From positions 24,509,202 to 24,573,201 of the forward strand of contig NC_092653.1 of assembly GCF_032118995.1 (NCBI RefSeq): a stretch of DNA of 64,000 nt, given 5' to 3'. A program made the translations under genes and the position numbers. Of the stretch, positions 49,809 through 62,120 are shown piece after piece; the first letter of the stretch is position 1; each line of letters begins with the position of its first letter. Below the pieces are notes generated by a model. The model did not search any database. It was given only the letters and a program-made list of their open reading frames with translations, and was not told where the DNA came from. The DNA is from Asterias amurensis (taxonomy: Eukaryota > Echinodermata > Asteroidea > Forcipulatida > Asteriidae).

Positions 49809-50132
49809 TATATGCAATCGTGTCCGCTGCTGCATAATGCAATATTGTGTCCGCCCGGTCAAATTTGCATATGAAATTGTGTCCGCCCCCGTGCAAAACC
49901 GTCCTTGCAGTAAATTAAACGCCCTTGGTCGACGGAACACATTCGCTTTTTTGTTACAAGCTAAGTGCATGTCTTGAATGACATGGGAAATGTTTAGCCG
50001 ATGGGTGTTCCCTGCAATCATAAAGTGACAGACATGTGGTCCACCGGACGGTTTTTGCATAGCCCCGGACACGATTGCATATGCAGGGAGTCCAGAGCGG
50101 ACAGTATTGCATGGCGGACACAAATGCATCTA
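49809..50132. repeat. Foldback element with GTGTCCGCC words
   Basis: Arms of about 90 bp are inverted repeats. Left has ATGCAATCGTGTCCGC, GCAATATTGTGTCCGCC and TGCAAAACCGTCC. Right has GGACGGTTTTTGCA, GGACACGATTGCATATGC and GGCGGACACAAATGCAT. The spacer of about 130 bp is unique. No coding capacity. Confidence 0.75.
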
Positions 50133-50167
50133 ACACCGGTAACAAAACAGAAAAGGGAAACAGAGAG

Positions 50168-50290
50168 CCTCCATTGGGGAATTCTAAAGACTGGGTGCTC
50201 CAAAAGAAATTGGGGTGTTTACAAAGTCTATAGGGGATGTTGAGCACAAGTACACACGATATAAAAGAACCAAAGATGTCTCTATACGGA
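50168..50290. repeat. Right diverged direct repeat flanking the foldback
   Basis: Partner of 49670-49790. It has the same word order with about 60-70 percent agreement by eye. Confidence 0.6.
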
Positions 50291-51039
50291 TAATGTGTGT
50301 GGTTTTATTTGTGTAACATTGCGGGCAGTCAACCCCTCTGCCCTCGTTAACCAAAGAGTCCACACACGCACATGCTGCTATGTCTATCTCAATGTGATGA
50401 AACAACTGATTGAAAATTGAAGGTGACGCTCTGAAAAAACTTGTCATGTCCTCTAAATACTCCATCCATCTATCCAAGGGTTAATTGAAAGATTTTTAGA
50501 AGTAACGCCTAGATTGCACCGAAATTTCGGCTGGCCAATTCCACAGGGACGCAATTAGGCAGGCGATATTGTTTTACATGAAGTAGGCCTAATGTATTAT
50601 TGAGATGGCTCAAGGACCTACATACATATCTGGTTTAAATATTTTTAAGTGCTTCTGAAAACAATCGTATATACGGCAAAAGCAACAAAAATAATGGATA
50701 CTTCCCACGCAAATAATCCAAAGCCTTATTATACGATTGCACAAACCATTTTATTTTACATAAAAGGTTTTTCTTTCCAGGGTCCTTTGATACCCAATTT
50801 ACGCGCGGATTTTGTGATTAGATTTTGCCGACCTCCACTCCGCATGTCAATAGCGTATTGGATATTTGCATGTGTGGCAAGCAATGAAAAGATACTTAAC
50901 AAAATATATATGTTATAAATGAATTTCAATTTTGTTTTTTGTTTAAATTTTAAATTTTTCGGTTTACTTTTTTTATTTTATTTAATTTTCATACAATTTA
51001 TTATTCTTTAATAAGGCTATCTTCTTTTTTCAAATAGCC

Positions 51040-51330
51040 CCGGCCAACTTACTACCTTCCGCCCAGGTAGCATTAATAAGCAGGAATGATCTCTTCAGAC
51101 CATAGTCTCCCGAATTTCAAAATATAATCTTCGGCATTAGAATAAAAAAGCAAGACATAGGCCTAGTTCCCACAAAACACAAAAATCTACACAACAAAGT
51201 GGCCTATATTTTTATAGAAAGGTTTGCGGTAACACCATGTAATGACTATCTCTATAATGAGTTGGGGTGGTTCTGAAAAAATAATGTCAGCAAACTGAGC
51301 ATACCTCACCATGCAAAGCCTCAACACAAA
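51040..51330. repeat. Dispersed repeat, longest copy
   Basis: It contains the GCCCAGGTAGCATTAATAAG, GTCTCCCGAATTTC and GTTTGCGGTAACACCATGTA blocks. The first two recur at 25332. The last recurs, reversed, at 61970-62120 together with CCACCCCAACTCAT. So the pieces belong to one family. Non-coding. Confidence 0.55.
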
Positions 51331-52139
51331 ATAGCCTACATACTAATCGTATGTTTTTCGTGTAAGTAAATCAGCTCCTGGAATTGAATTTCCAAAGGAA
51401 TTCTCCTTTCTGAAATGGTTTAATTGTTTACGCAGTTTCAGTTGTTGAATGTCAGTCCAGTGCTTTTGAGTCTTGTTCAACACTCATTCATTTTATAATG
51501 CGGTGATCAATCCAGTCTCGCAATCCATTCACATCTATTATTAATACATCACACTGTATGGAAAACAATGACATGAGCCTCTTAGGGGTTTTTGATTGCT
51601 TTTTTTTAATTAAGAGTTGCGCACTCAGTCACTGTTCACATTGTTTTAATCTTGCTCAATCACAGACAGATTTGTATTAAAAGGTCAATTGAGTTGTTCA
51701 ATGACACACAAAATACACAAACACTGAAAATTAATTTAGAATTAATTGCAGTTTACCTTGAAAATGATGAGTGACAGCAAAATACACAAGAGGTATAAGC
51801 ATACCACTTTCTTCTTTTAATGTTGTTGTTTCTTAATAGCACAATAATGCACAATAAAATCAATCAAAAATAACCTAGTAAGAATATTATCTAATGATTT
51901 TTTGTAAGAATCCAAACATCCCAAATTGATAATCAAATCAATGTGCATTTTTGTAATACTCTAGAATGCATTTTTGTTATTGATGATAAAGCGCAATGAT
52001 AAATATACAGTTTCTTATTTAGTAAGACCTGTGGTCTTAGATTCAAATTCCGTTTTAGGTTTTTTTCTGTCTTGTAATTTACAAATTCAAATCTGACATA
52101 GCTGTCTTAATTTGGAGAAAACTTGCAGTCTCTCTAAAT

Positions 52140-55100
52140 TTAAAGTGTCTCCAGATTATAACCATTAAATCGAATGATAAAACATACAATAGTGATAACC
52201 ATAGCGATGACGGTGACCAATGCACATAGCATTAATGCTGCACGATCAATCACCAAAGCAACATCCCGCCATAGTAAAACATTCTGATGAACACTTGGCA
52301 AGTCACCAGTCTGATGCCGTCGATCCTGCATGGACTCCCCCTCTGCACTTGGTTGCATTTTAGCTTTAGCTCTTGCCACGGGTGCGTTGACGATCTTCGA
52401 TCGGGTCACGGATGCGTAGAGACTACCCTGGGACGTATTGATGGTTTTCGATTGGACCAGGCGGTTCTCTCCCCAACCAGCCACCCGGCAATAACTCACT
52501 CTTGACGGCGTTAACTCTGTGTCAGTGCCGGTCAAATTTCCGGGATTTGTTTCCCCGAGACTGACGGTATCAGGAATGCTGAAACTCCCATCACGTTTCC
52601 CCGTGTTTTGGGGTTGCTCTGGAGTTTTCTTCCAAGCTTGGTACCGCACCAGCTTAGACATAACTTTGAGTACAAGCCACTTCATCCAACGGGGTATGGG
52701 GCGCCTGTTGTCGCGATAATACAAATTCAGAACTGTCACGGTGCACACAATGGAGAAACACGACAGGGCAATCATTGGAGTAAAATAGTATCCTGAAATA
52801 AACAAAAATATTACCGACATTAAACACCAACGATTGTAGAACATTTTCAGGTAAAAGTTCTAAAACATTCACGACAAATTCATAACAAAGTTCGAACTCC
52901 CGTGATATTCAAATCAAAACAGAGTTGACTTTGACCCTTTGACCATCAACAATCTGAGTTAAAATCGAGTTGAACTTATATATTTATAAGAAATCCTTTA
53001 TTGGAAAATCAGTCCATCACAAAACTAAATTCGAACTCCAGCCCCCTCTTTAAAAACAACTCAAGATAACTCACCAATGATTGGTGTGTTGTCCGATGTG
53101 GGCGGCACCGAATTACTGATGAGTTGCTGGAACAGAACCAACGACAATAGGTTTGTCATACCCAGTGATATCTTCTCCCCCGATTCAGGGGGCAAGACAA
53201 ACACCATGAGATTCAGAAGAGACAACAGCACACATGGCAAGACGATCTCAAGCAAGTAAAATAATGGTCTTCTACGTAGATGAATGGAGTACGATAACTC
53301 CGGGAAGCTAAGACCACCAATTGTGGAATCCCTCGCGGTGATGGTAACTTTTAAAAGCTCCCACACCCCTATGTCTGAGTAGAAAGTCTGATTAGCATGG
53401 TTCTTCATCTTGGTGAAGTTCATTTCCGAGGCACTGTAGACCCACGAGGTGAACTTCAGAGTGCAGACCTGGGTATCGAAGGGGAAGAGGCGTGCATCGA
53501 TACGACAGGAGCTTTTCAGGATTGCCGGTGTGCTCCAATAAACAAATCCATCACTATAGACGAGAACTGGAATGTCTTTATAGCTTTCGAAGTCTCTATG
53601 CACACTGTAATCCAAAAGGGAAAGTAAAACAAAATCGATTAGCATTATCAAAATAAATGTCTTGTAGCAATTTCATGGTTCGGGCATCAGTCAACATTTC
53701 GTAATGCTATTCTTATTAACCCTATTACACACACATTACAATCTATACGATTTGGTGTGCTTTCAACCGCGCACGTCGCTTGGTTTAACCCGCTTTGAAA
53801 CAGTCAAAAGTAAAATCTATATACTATGCACGATTTGGGGCAGAGGGTACCCCATGACTTTCCTCTTGTACAGAAGTACACCCCTTAAAACCTCAAAAGA
53901 AATCCTGTGATTTCAGGCACGCATTGGAAACACAATGTGGTACACCATACCTTTATCATGGTATGGCCATCTTGATTTTCTCCCATTCAAATCAATGTAA
54001 CCAAACCGAGGCTGGAAGGAGAATTAGTCTGGTTCTTTTTAATACGATGGATATAGGATCCGTTACTGTTGCTGGATACAGGGAACATGACCAAGATGGT
54101 GTCAGCATGATAAAGGTCTGTATCGAGCACCAAATGGTGATGGAAATTGTGTACCTACCCTTTATACAGTGTAGTATCGGGGAGCCAAATTTGTGATCTG
54201 TGCACGTATAAATAATCCACGTCATTGTGTTCTGTAGGATCCCATTGCATGAACTCGTCCGTCCAACTCTAAAACAAAAGGGGAAAACACCACAATAAGA
54301 ATTCTGAATTGAAGTTGATTCAACAACATCTCAATGAAGAGTATGAGAGACTATACTTTTATTTCTATGGGATTTATTTCAAACAATTTAAGAAATGTAT
54401 AGTTACCTGTGACAACCAAGCTGATATTTCAATTGTTTGGTGGCGCTCGCTCTGAGTTAAAAACAACAACAAATAGTTTGTCAATTGACAAGAAAACACA
54501 TCTTCTCTAGCTAGTAAAACATTAAATTTAAATTTCCATGCACAATTTAACCTAATATGGATTGATATAAGCGGCAGAAAACCGATAAAACTTTCACGCT
54601 CTCAGCTTTCTTGAACAACAAACTAGTTTACATTACTTGCTAACGCCCCTTTTCTGTAACTTTTTGTTACGCCCCTACATCGGGCACACGGCTAATTCTT
54701 ATGTGGTGAGAACTTCAACGAATGTTTTCACCAATTCTATAACTTGTAGAGCTAAAGCTGTAATGAGGCTCTAACCAATTCTATAACTTGCGCAAGGAAT
54801 ACAGCTGGAACTACAAACAAAAGAGTTCTTACCAATTCTATAACTTGTGCAAGGAGTAGCTGAAACTGAACCGTAGTAGTCTCATACATGTCATAGACCG
54901 GGCGGGTAGATGGGTATCCATAGTTATCAAGTAGTTCTTTCAGTAAGACATTCTGAGCACTCATCGGGTGGAGACATCCTGAAAGCAAATGTGATCAAAC
55001 ATTACTTCGTGGGTTTAAGAAAGCAATACAATATATAATCTCATAACCGTGGGGAAAATTCAAATGTCAAAATCCACATCCCATTTTGTTTACTTGTTCT

Positions 55101-55391
55101 GAAACCAGTATATGTTGACTTATTTTGTATTATACTTAAACCATGTTGTCTTAATCTAAGAATGACATATCCAAACTCAGAAACTAATAAATTCATCACC
55201 ATATTTTATGGTTTTAAAATAATTAGAGAACCATAATGCATCTAATTTAACCGGAGAATGCATGATGTACATTTTTATTTTCTTAATTATTATAAAGCAA
55301 CCAATAGATAAAACTTGTAGGAAAAGTTCTTACCGCTCTCGTGGAACACTGATGGAAATATCAGGAGCACTACCCACTTCGCCAAATCCAT
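52140..55391 (-). CDS. nAChR-like non-alpha subunit, gene D (six exons, 513 aa)
   Basis: Exons in transcription order: 55334-55391, 54833-54978, 54407-54451, 54159-54268, 53075-53604, 52140-52792. The phases join in one frame. The signal peptide is MDLAKWVVLLIFPSVFHES. Loop D is AWLSQSW (complementary-face Trp kept), and the Cys-loop is C153-C167, [15 protein letters not shown], without the extra Cys of genes A-C. Loop C (TARDSTIGGLSFPELSY) lacks the vicinal Cys pair, so this is a non-alpha subunit. M2 is GEKISLGMTNLLSLVLFQQL with Ser at 2' and Asn at 20'. The intracellular loop is the longest of the set (about 165 residues, basic and Ser-rich). M4 follows WRDVALVIDR. Sequons NFT and NQT are present. 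It probably needs an alpha partner to bind agonist. It is convergent with gene C. Confidence 0.9.
54731..54847 (-). repeat. Three direct copies of the 3' end of exon 2 (gene D)
   Basis: The 16-mer CCAATTCTATAACTTG (plus strand) occurs exactly at 54731, 54775 and 54832. The last is the true exon 2 end, CAAGTTATAGAATTG|GTAAGA on the minus strand. The two intronic copies end in GTTAGA and GTGAAA. Similarity extends about 20 bp further into the exon side. Confidence 0.9.
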
Positions 55392-56420
55392 TTCGGTGCA
55401 CAATCTGTTTCCTCAAAGTACACAGATCCGTAAGTTGCAGTTCCTTAACTTGTCGATTGATGCGCGGTCTAACAGCTTTCAAACGGCAATGAATGTATCA
55501 TGTGCAATTATGCCGATTAAATGATGACGCTATTTTAATTTACGTATTTCATGGACACTGATTGAATAAGATGGTTAATGGGTGTGATATCATGCGGTGT
55601 ATAGCCAAATGACCCGTAGACTCCATCTCAATACCTTTTATGTTCGTTTATTGAATTCATTATTCATTATACTTCTAAATGATGGATACACGGTTTTAAC
55701 GGTTTTTCGGCTCGGACTTTAGATTCGGAACAATCTGTTGACAATTAATTACACCATGATACAATTATTATGCAATAGGCCTATCTAAATATGAACTTCG
55801 TTACCAATTAGTTTGTTGTATTGCACTTCCTTGTCGAGGCCATTCGAATTTCGCCAGTAAGGAGAATTACGTTTTAATATTTCCTATTTACACATTTCAA
55901 GTGAATAACATTAATTTTGTTATACTTAATCGCCACTACCAAATCCCGATAATAACCGTCTGGTCTTCACCAAGCGGCAGCGAACCGCCTTACCAGGCAG
56001 CTTCCCCTCACTCCTTCAAGGCCCATCCGTTGGCCTAGCTATAAAAGCTCAACTGTACGATGAAGTCTTAACTTACATGATCTTTAAATCTGATCAGGTG
56101 CTCAGGGTTCGATTTAACAAAGTACTAGGATTCGTAGATGAGCTGGCATTATTACCATAGTGACTTGTATTTTATTGTTTCATGTTGACAATGACAACTA
56201 AACGTACAATTGAAACAAATAATAATGAGTATAATTATGAAAACCTGAATGCCACATTATTCAAAAATAAAAATTACAGAAATTTCAAAGATAATATCAA
56301 GTGAATTCAGTTTTTTTAACTGTGGATTGGTAATTAATCAACGGTTTTTTAGTTGACTATACATTCCCCTAACAATTAACCAAAAGTCCAGTATCGGCCT
56401 ATCTTTTAGGAACAAATTTG
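55392..56420. other. Spacer upstream of gene D
   Basis: No exon or clear repeat was recognised. AT-rich. It should contain the promoter of gene D, but no convincing TATA box was picked out. Confidence 0.6.
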
Positions 56421-56720
56421 GAAGGAGATCACATTGTTGTCTATCAACCATGTTTAATATGTAGGATGTAACTTGAGGCAGTTACACCAATTGATCCCAG
56501 TGTAACCAGAGTGATGAGTAAGGCTGTACGGTCTATCACCAGAGCAACATCTTTCCAGACGAAACCCTTGAAAGCACGACTACGGCCTCCTCGTTCCGAT
56601 CGGTGATCTTCAGCGTGACCCTTGGTTCTTTCAACGGGGAGGTGGAAGTTTTTGACCGGTTGGTCGATGCATAATCTCGCCTCGGTGCAATTTGAAGAGT
56701 GTCGGGGTGAATATTATGGT
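56421..56720 (-). pseudogene. Decayed copy of the last exon of a non-alpha nAChR gene
   Basis: The upstream part reads NIHPDTLQIA-RRDYASTNRS, nearly the same as gene E. The downstream part reads VWKDVALVIDRTALLI in a different frame, so the host exon copy carries a frameshift and an eroded stretch between. The M4 region has also changed (TLVTLGSIGVTASSYIL). Similarity continues about 20 bp into the 3' UTR (ACAACAATGTGATCTCCTT) and stops at 56720, next to an (AAAC)n run. No other exon of this copy was found, so it is a partial tandem duplicate of gene E or F type. Confidence 0.85.
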
Positions 56721-56739
56721 ATGAATGGAAATCAGACAA

Positions 56740-57484
56740 ATAAACAAACAAACAAACAAAAATGCAAAATTGCTATGTATGACCTCATTAGAGGTCATCG
56801 GACTCTTCAATGATTCGGTTAGAGTATGAATCCCTCATGGTAACCCATTGGGGCAATGGTATAATGCATAGAGACGCATAACGGAAACGCTCGCTTTGCT
56901 TCCCGTAATTATTAATTAAAGAGTGTATTAAATAAAAGATTTTGCAGTTAACAAACAGTAGTGTTTGCACAAACGGGTTATGAACACTCTGGTATACCCT
57001 ATCTCTACGGATTACTACAAATTACTCTGAAATGTTTGAGCAAAAGATATAGAGCTCCGGTCGTCATATATTATCGACCTATCATTAGGTGGACGTTTCT
57101 AATTCTATAAATAGGCACAGCCAGTCTTGAGTTTATTATTATACATAGATTATTGCTAATGTATTAACGAATGGCCCAAGTTTACTTATACTTTCATATT
57201 TTATAATAATATACTTTAAAGTGCCTCATTCTGGAATACAATACAAAGATAGCATTTAATCTAAACTTGAGTTAACGCAAACACAAACACACAGAATCCA
57301 CAACTAACTGTTATAACGCGTGCATGGAAATCGATTTTTTTTTTTCGAAAAAAAAATCAAACTTATATAAACTTTGAATATCAATGACTTGACAAAATTT
57401 ACACTGAGGTTTAAACATCATTCAAGTTTTAACATAGTTTTAAATGAGAAGGAGATCACATTGTTGTTGTCTAATCACATGGTG
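56740..57484. repeat. 3' flank of gene E, duplicated in the flank of gene F
   Basis: Shared in order with 62880-63420: GGAAACGCTC, TGCTT, 'ttaaataaa', 'gcagttaacaaacagtagtgtttgc', AAATGTTTGAGCAAAA, 'gagttaacgc' and AATCCA. Many indels separate the copies. It shows that E and F arose by duplication including their downstream DNA. Confidence 0.75.
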
Positions 57485-60400
57485 TTAATCAACCTTGTTT
57501 AGATTCAGAAAATAGCATAAAATAGTTACACAAAATGATGTCAGTGTAACCACGGTGCTGATGAGTAAGGCTGTACGGTCAATCACCAAGGCAACATCCC
57601 GCCATACCGGACCATTGAAGGCTCGATCATCACTAGCCTGGTCCCCTTCCCGTGCCGATCGGTGATCTTTGATTTCAGCGTGACGCTTTGCTCTTCCGAC
57701 GGGGGAGCTGATGGTTTTTGACCGGTTGGTTGATGCATATTCTCGCTTCTGAGCAATCTGAAGAGTGTCGGGGTGAATATTATGGTTCTCTACCCAGTCA
57801 TCCACCCGGTAAAGATGAATATCTGACGGGAGAAAGTCGGAGTGGGTACTGCTCTGGAGCCCGGAATCCAGACTGCCATTATTTCGGCAATTTTCACCTG
57901 CTGGTTCGGCATCGAGAGTTACTTCGGGAGTTGGGTATTTTACTAACTTACCGAGAATTCTGAAAGTGAGGTACTTTATCGAGCGAGGTATGGGACGCCG
58001 GTTGTCTCGAAAGTAAATGTTGAGGACGACTACGGTGATGATGATTGAGAAACATGACAGGGCGATCATGGACGTGAAGTAAAAACCTATGTGGGAAAAA
58101 TTGACACAATAAGTTTCCCTGAATAAAAATCATTTCAGATTTGAATGTTGAAATTTCGACTGGTATACTTTTATGTAACTGTTACTTCCCATAATTAAAA
58201 GATATGTTTACCAATTATTGGAGTGTTTTCTGATGATGGAGGCAAAAATGTTCCAATCAGCTGCTGAAAGAGAACCAACGACAACAGGTTGGTCATACCT
58301 AGTGATATCTTCTCCCCTGATTCCGGGGGCAACACAAACACCATGAGATTTAGAAGAGAGAGCAGAACACACGGGAGGACAATCTGGAGCAAGAAGAAGA
58401 GAGGTCGTCTTCGCAGATGAATAAAGTAAGATAGCTCAGTGAAGGCTAAAGATCCGCCATAGGATTTGGATTCTCGAAGATTCACTACTTTGAGTAGCTC
58501 CCAGACCCCAACATCAGAGTACTCAACAAGTTCTGCCTCTTCAGACTTAGTTAGATTAAGCTGATTGTCACCGTAGGCCCATGACGTAAACCTGAGCTCA
58601 CAGACCTGGGTGTCGAAGGGGAACAAACTGGCGTTGATACGGCATGTAGTCTTGAGTATGGCCGGTGTAGACCAAAACACAATTCCATCACTGTTCACAA
58701 TCACTGGGATGTCCTTGTAACTTTCAAAATTCTTGTCAACGCTGCAATGTAAAATAAAAGCAATTCAGTGTCAGCTTACTAAACACTCTAACAATTGTTT
58801 TTTTTAAGCTGCGATCTTGTAACCTTAAATAAACAGTGAATGTTGACTGGCTTACGTAGTTATTTACTACACTTTTTTTTTCTTTTTTCTTTTTTTTTTT
58901 TGGGGGGGGGGGTTCACAGAAAGATACCCATGACATGATAAAAAATAACACCAACGTAAATGTTTTCAGAAATTAGAATTATTGTGAACATGTACATTTA
59001 GATTATTTTCTTTCAATATCTACGTGTATCAACACCTATGTAATTTTTAACGCAATAGTTTCAGCAGTATAAATTTCAATCAAAACATGCAGTACTTTTG
59101 TAACGTTTAACTTGAATTACATGACGACGCCTCAGGTTCGCAATTCTATCAAATTTCGAACATAATTTGATCAACTTACTTTTTGTATAGAGTAGTATCC
59201 GGTAGCCATATTTTAGACTTGTCGATGTAAAGATGGTCAATGCCGTTGTAATCTTTTGGATCCCAAGTTAAGTACTCGTCCGGCCATTGCTGGAAAAAGT
59301 AGCAAGAATTGGTCATAATTAATTAAAAGATTAGTTGTACAGTTGAACAGAGATCTAATCAAAAAGTCATTCTAACTGATATCTCCTTTTACAGCCGCAA
59401 CAACTTGAGCGAGAAGGATTATCTTCCTTGAATCACCCATTTCTCTCACAATTTTCTTAAAATTTGTAATCTTTAAACCAAGCTCGATTATTCAACATCA
59501 AATAACTGTTTCGTTAGTTGTCAAATTACAAAGAAATAAGTAATTTATCATACTTATTATCCTTGCCGATAATTAGATTATTGTTCACGAATTTAAAACT
59601 ATAACACTGTACCTGGGATAACCAAACTCCCACCTCTAACGTCTGATAACGCTCACTCTGTAAAGAAAAACAAAACAAAATAATAAATGTTTTAATTATG
59701 TTTCAATCAGCCATCATAAAGTCTTGTTTAATGTTGATATAATACTTGTCATAATAAAGCACAAATTTATATAGCGCCAAATCAATCGAAAACAATGCTG
59801 CATGGCGCTACTAAACGGAGTAAAAATTTAAAAACAAAATCCGTATAGATAAACACGAAGTCATTATCAGAATAAACAAGAAAGGTTAACAAAATAAGTT
59901 TAAAATCAGCCAAAAATTGCGAGCGAACAATTACAAGCAATTTTAGATATGCAGTATTTTAAATACATAATGTGGAGGGACAATCAGACCACTTGGTGCT
60001 TGACATGTGCTATTGAGTCCATGTTTTGGGTCCATGTATTGCGTCTTCAACTCAGAAATCTTTATAGGCTTTTAGAGGAAAACAATTACGGGTACAAGAA
60101 ATAATTTTTGTAGCTTGCTAAAAGTTTGTGATGCCCTGTGCCCATAGCGGGGTTTGTATAATATTCGGAAAAGCACTTACCAATTCAATGACTTGGATGA
60201 GTGTCAGACCAAATTCCACCGTTGTAACATGTGATAAGTTATAAACAGGTCGGGTTGATTGGAAACCGTAGCCATCGAGAAGCTCCTTCAGAAGTACATT
60301 CTGGGCACTCATCTGACGACATTCTATAAAATAAAAACATTGAGGGGAAAACATACAGTAATTCCATTTTATTATCATGGTTTATAAATAAACGGTAAGG

Positions 60401-60978
60401 TAAGATAAGGGTCATTTTTACTATAGCAATCATAATCGGGTTGTATTCGTTAAAAATACATCAAAGGTTACACACAAAATACCAAGTGTAGTTGTACTTT
60501 TCATTGACAAATATGTACACTGCAGACGTCAGACGCATAATCAAACCAGCTAAAATAACCTTAAGTCTACATGCCATCTCCCTCTTCCCAGAAAACAATA
60601 TTTAGTAATAGATCCCATTCTTGGTGAGTATGACGCGGAACCAAGCATATTATGCCTACTTTTATATTTACCGGAAGAAAACCCTTTTGTTTTACTTTGC
60701 CAGGAATAATCGTTTTAATAGAATTCTAAAAAATCACAGTATTTTTTGTACTAAAAAATTAAGAGTTAATAATTGAAAGACATCAATTATAAATAATTTT
60801 AAAAATGTATATACACAAACAGAAAAAAAACATACAGCCATTAATATCCATCCACATGGACTTAAGATTTAGGCCTATATAGGCATGTGTTTAAATCATG
60901 ATATAAAGTCTTACCACTCAAAGAGGAAGATGCTGTAATCAACAGGAGAGGCAGAACAATCCACCGTATCATTGCCAT
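57485..60978 (-). CDS. nAChR-like non-alpha subunit, gene E (six exons, 497 aa)
   Basis: Exons in transcription order: 60915-60978, 60181-60323, 59613-59657, 59180-59289, 58212-58741, 57485-58086. The signal peptide is MAMIRWIVLPLLLITASSSL. Loop D is VWLSQQW, and the Cys-loop is C154-C168, [15 protein letters not shown]. Loop B is SWAY. Loop C (NLRESKSYGGSLAFTELSY) lacks the Cys pair, so it is non-alpha. M2 is GEKISLGMTNLLSLVLFQQL, with Ser at 2' and Thr at 20'. M3 follows GFYFTSMIALSC. The intracellular loop is about 130 residues. M4 is in WRDVALVIDRTALLISTVVT. Exon 2 is 143 bp, one codon short of the usual 146, in frame. Sequons NLS and NLT are present. Its last exon closely matches that of gene F, so the two are recent paralogues. 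Confidence 0.9.
58864..58912. repeat. T-rich and G-run simple sequence
   Basis: T runs broken by single C, followed by a G run, in intron 4 of gene E. Confidence 0.9.
59755..59830 (+). repeat. Dispersed 'TATAGCGCCAAATC...GGCGCT' repeat fragment
   Basis: TTTATATAGCGCCAAATCAA and 'gcatggcgct' match the layout of 20106-20190. In intron 2 of gene E. Confidence 0.45.
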
Positions 60979-61969
60979 AAGTTTCTGGAACAAATCCCTT
61001 GTCTTAAACGATTCAAAGGCAAAGTCTCCACAGTTTCAAATTAAAGAATGACTGTCGGTATTTTCCTGAAGCTTGCGATGGGTCGAAAACGCATTGTACT
61101 ACACACGTATATGAGTACACCTTTACGCTCCTTTCCATTAAAAATCCCCAGCCAACCGTGAGTAGAATAAATACTCGTTCGATTAATAAGATGACGTTTG
61201 ACTCTTGGGCGTGGCATGTTGTCAAGGTAACAGTTAACGTTTGTTATTATAGACCATTAATTCCCTTCGTGATTAAACAAGGACCAGAAGGACCTACCAT
61301 GTACCATGATGGGTTTTATGTTGTTTGAACAGAGTACAGTTATTATTACCTAAGTTTTATCGATGCATGATTTCATTGAGTTGATGTTATAACTTTGGCC
61401 TGTTCAAAGTTATGCTTATGGTACGTATTTATATTATAGGTATGTTTAAAACATTGGAAATGGTCCTCGAAAGCAACAACCAACGAGCGAAGATTTGTTT
61501 TGTCCTCTAGCTCTTCCTGCTTATCGGAAATGAGAGCGGGTGTTAAGAATTTACCATCGTGTCCCCGCCCCCCCCCCCGCCCTCTAGATTCTGTCCTCAC
61601 AGCGATGCGCCCTCTTCTGAATCATCCTTCTTTAGCCCATGTTAATTTCCCGTTGCAGGACAGAATCTCCAGGGGACAGAATTCCCTACTGGTTCAGTCC
61701 CAATGCTGTGCAAGGGGAAAAATATTTGATTTATTGGGTGTGCAATGCTTTGTGACGTCTGATAATATAGACTTGGTCTTCAATTATCCAATTTCGTTTT
61801 AGTCACCCTGAAACATGGCCTAAACAGTTTAATTCTGGCAACAGAGTGATTCCTATTCTCATGAACGGTGCAAAGTGCGCCCTCTAAAGTAACACAAAGT
61901 GCATTGCTTTACACCTCGAGAAACGTCTATAACTGCGGTACAGTCGATTGACGTGGCTAATTTAAATTA

Positions 61970-62120
61970 CTGCAGAAGACGATCAGAGCATACTGATCGA
62001 AACGTCGAGTTAAACCAACGGTTCTTTTTAAAACCACCCCAACTCATTTAGAGATTATTACATGGTGTTACCGCAAACTCTTCTATATCTTATCTCCACC
62101 ATGCAAAGTTTCAAATCCTA
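61970..62120 (+). repeat. Dispersed repeat, third copy
   Basis: GACGATCAGAGCATACTGAT, GTCGAGTTAAACCAACGGTT, CCACCCCAACTCATTTAGAG and CATGGTGTTACCGCAAACT, in that order. Parts recur at 39735 and, reversed, at 51200-51330. Confidence 0.6.

Larger units (their letters stand above)
48359..52139. other. Convergent spacer between genes C and D
   Basis: The two gene groups point at each other here. No exon is recognisable. The spacer contains two AATAAA signals for gene C, a foldback element with flanking direct repeats (49670-50290) and a dispersed repeat (51040-51330). Confidence 0.65.
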
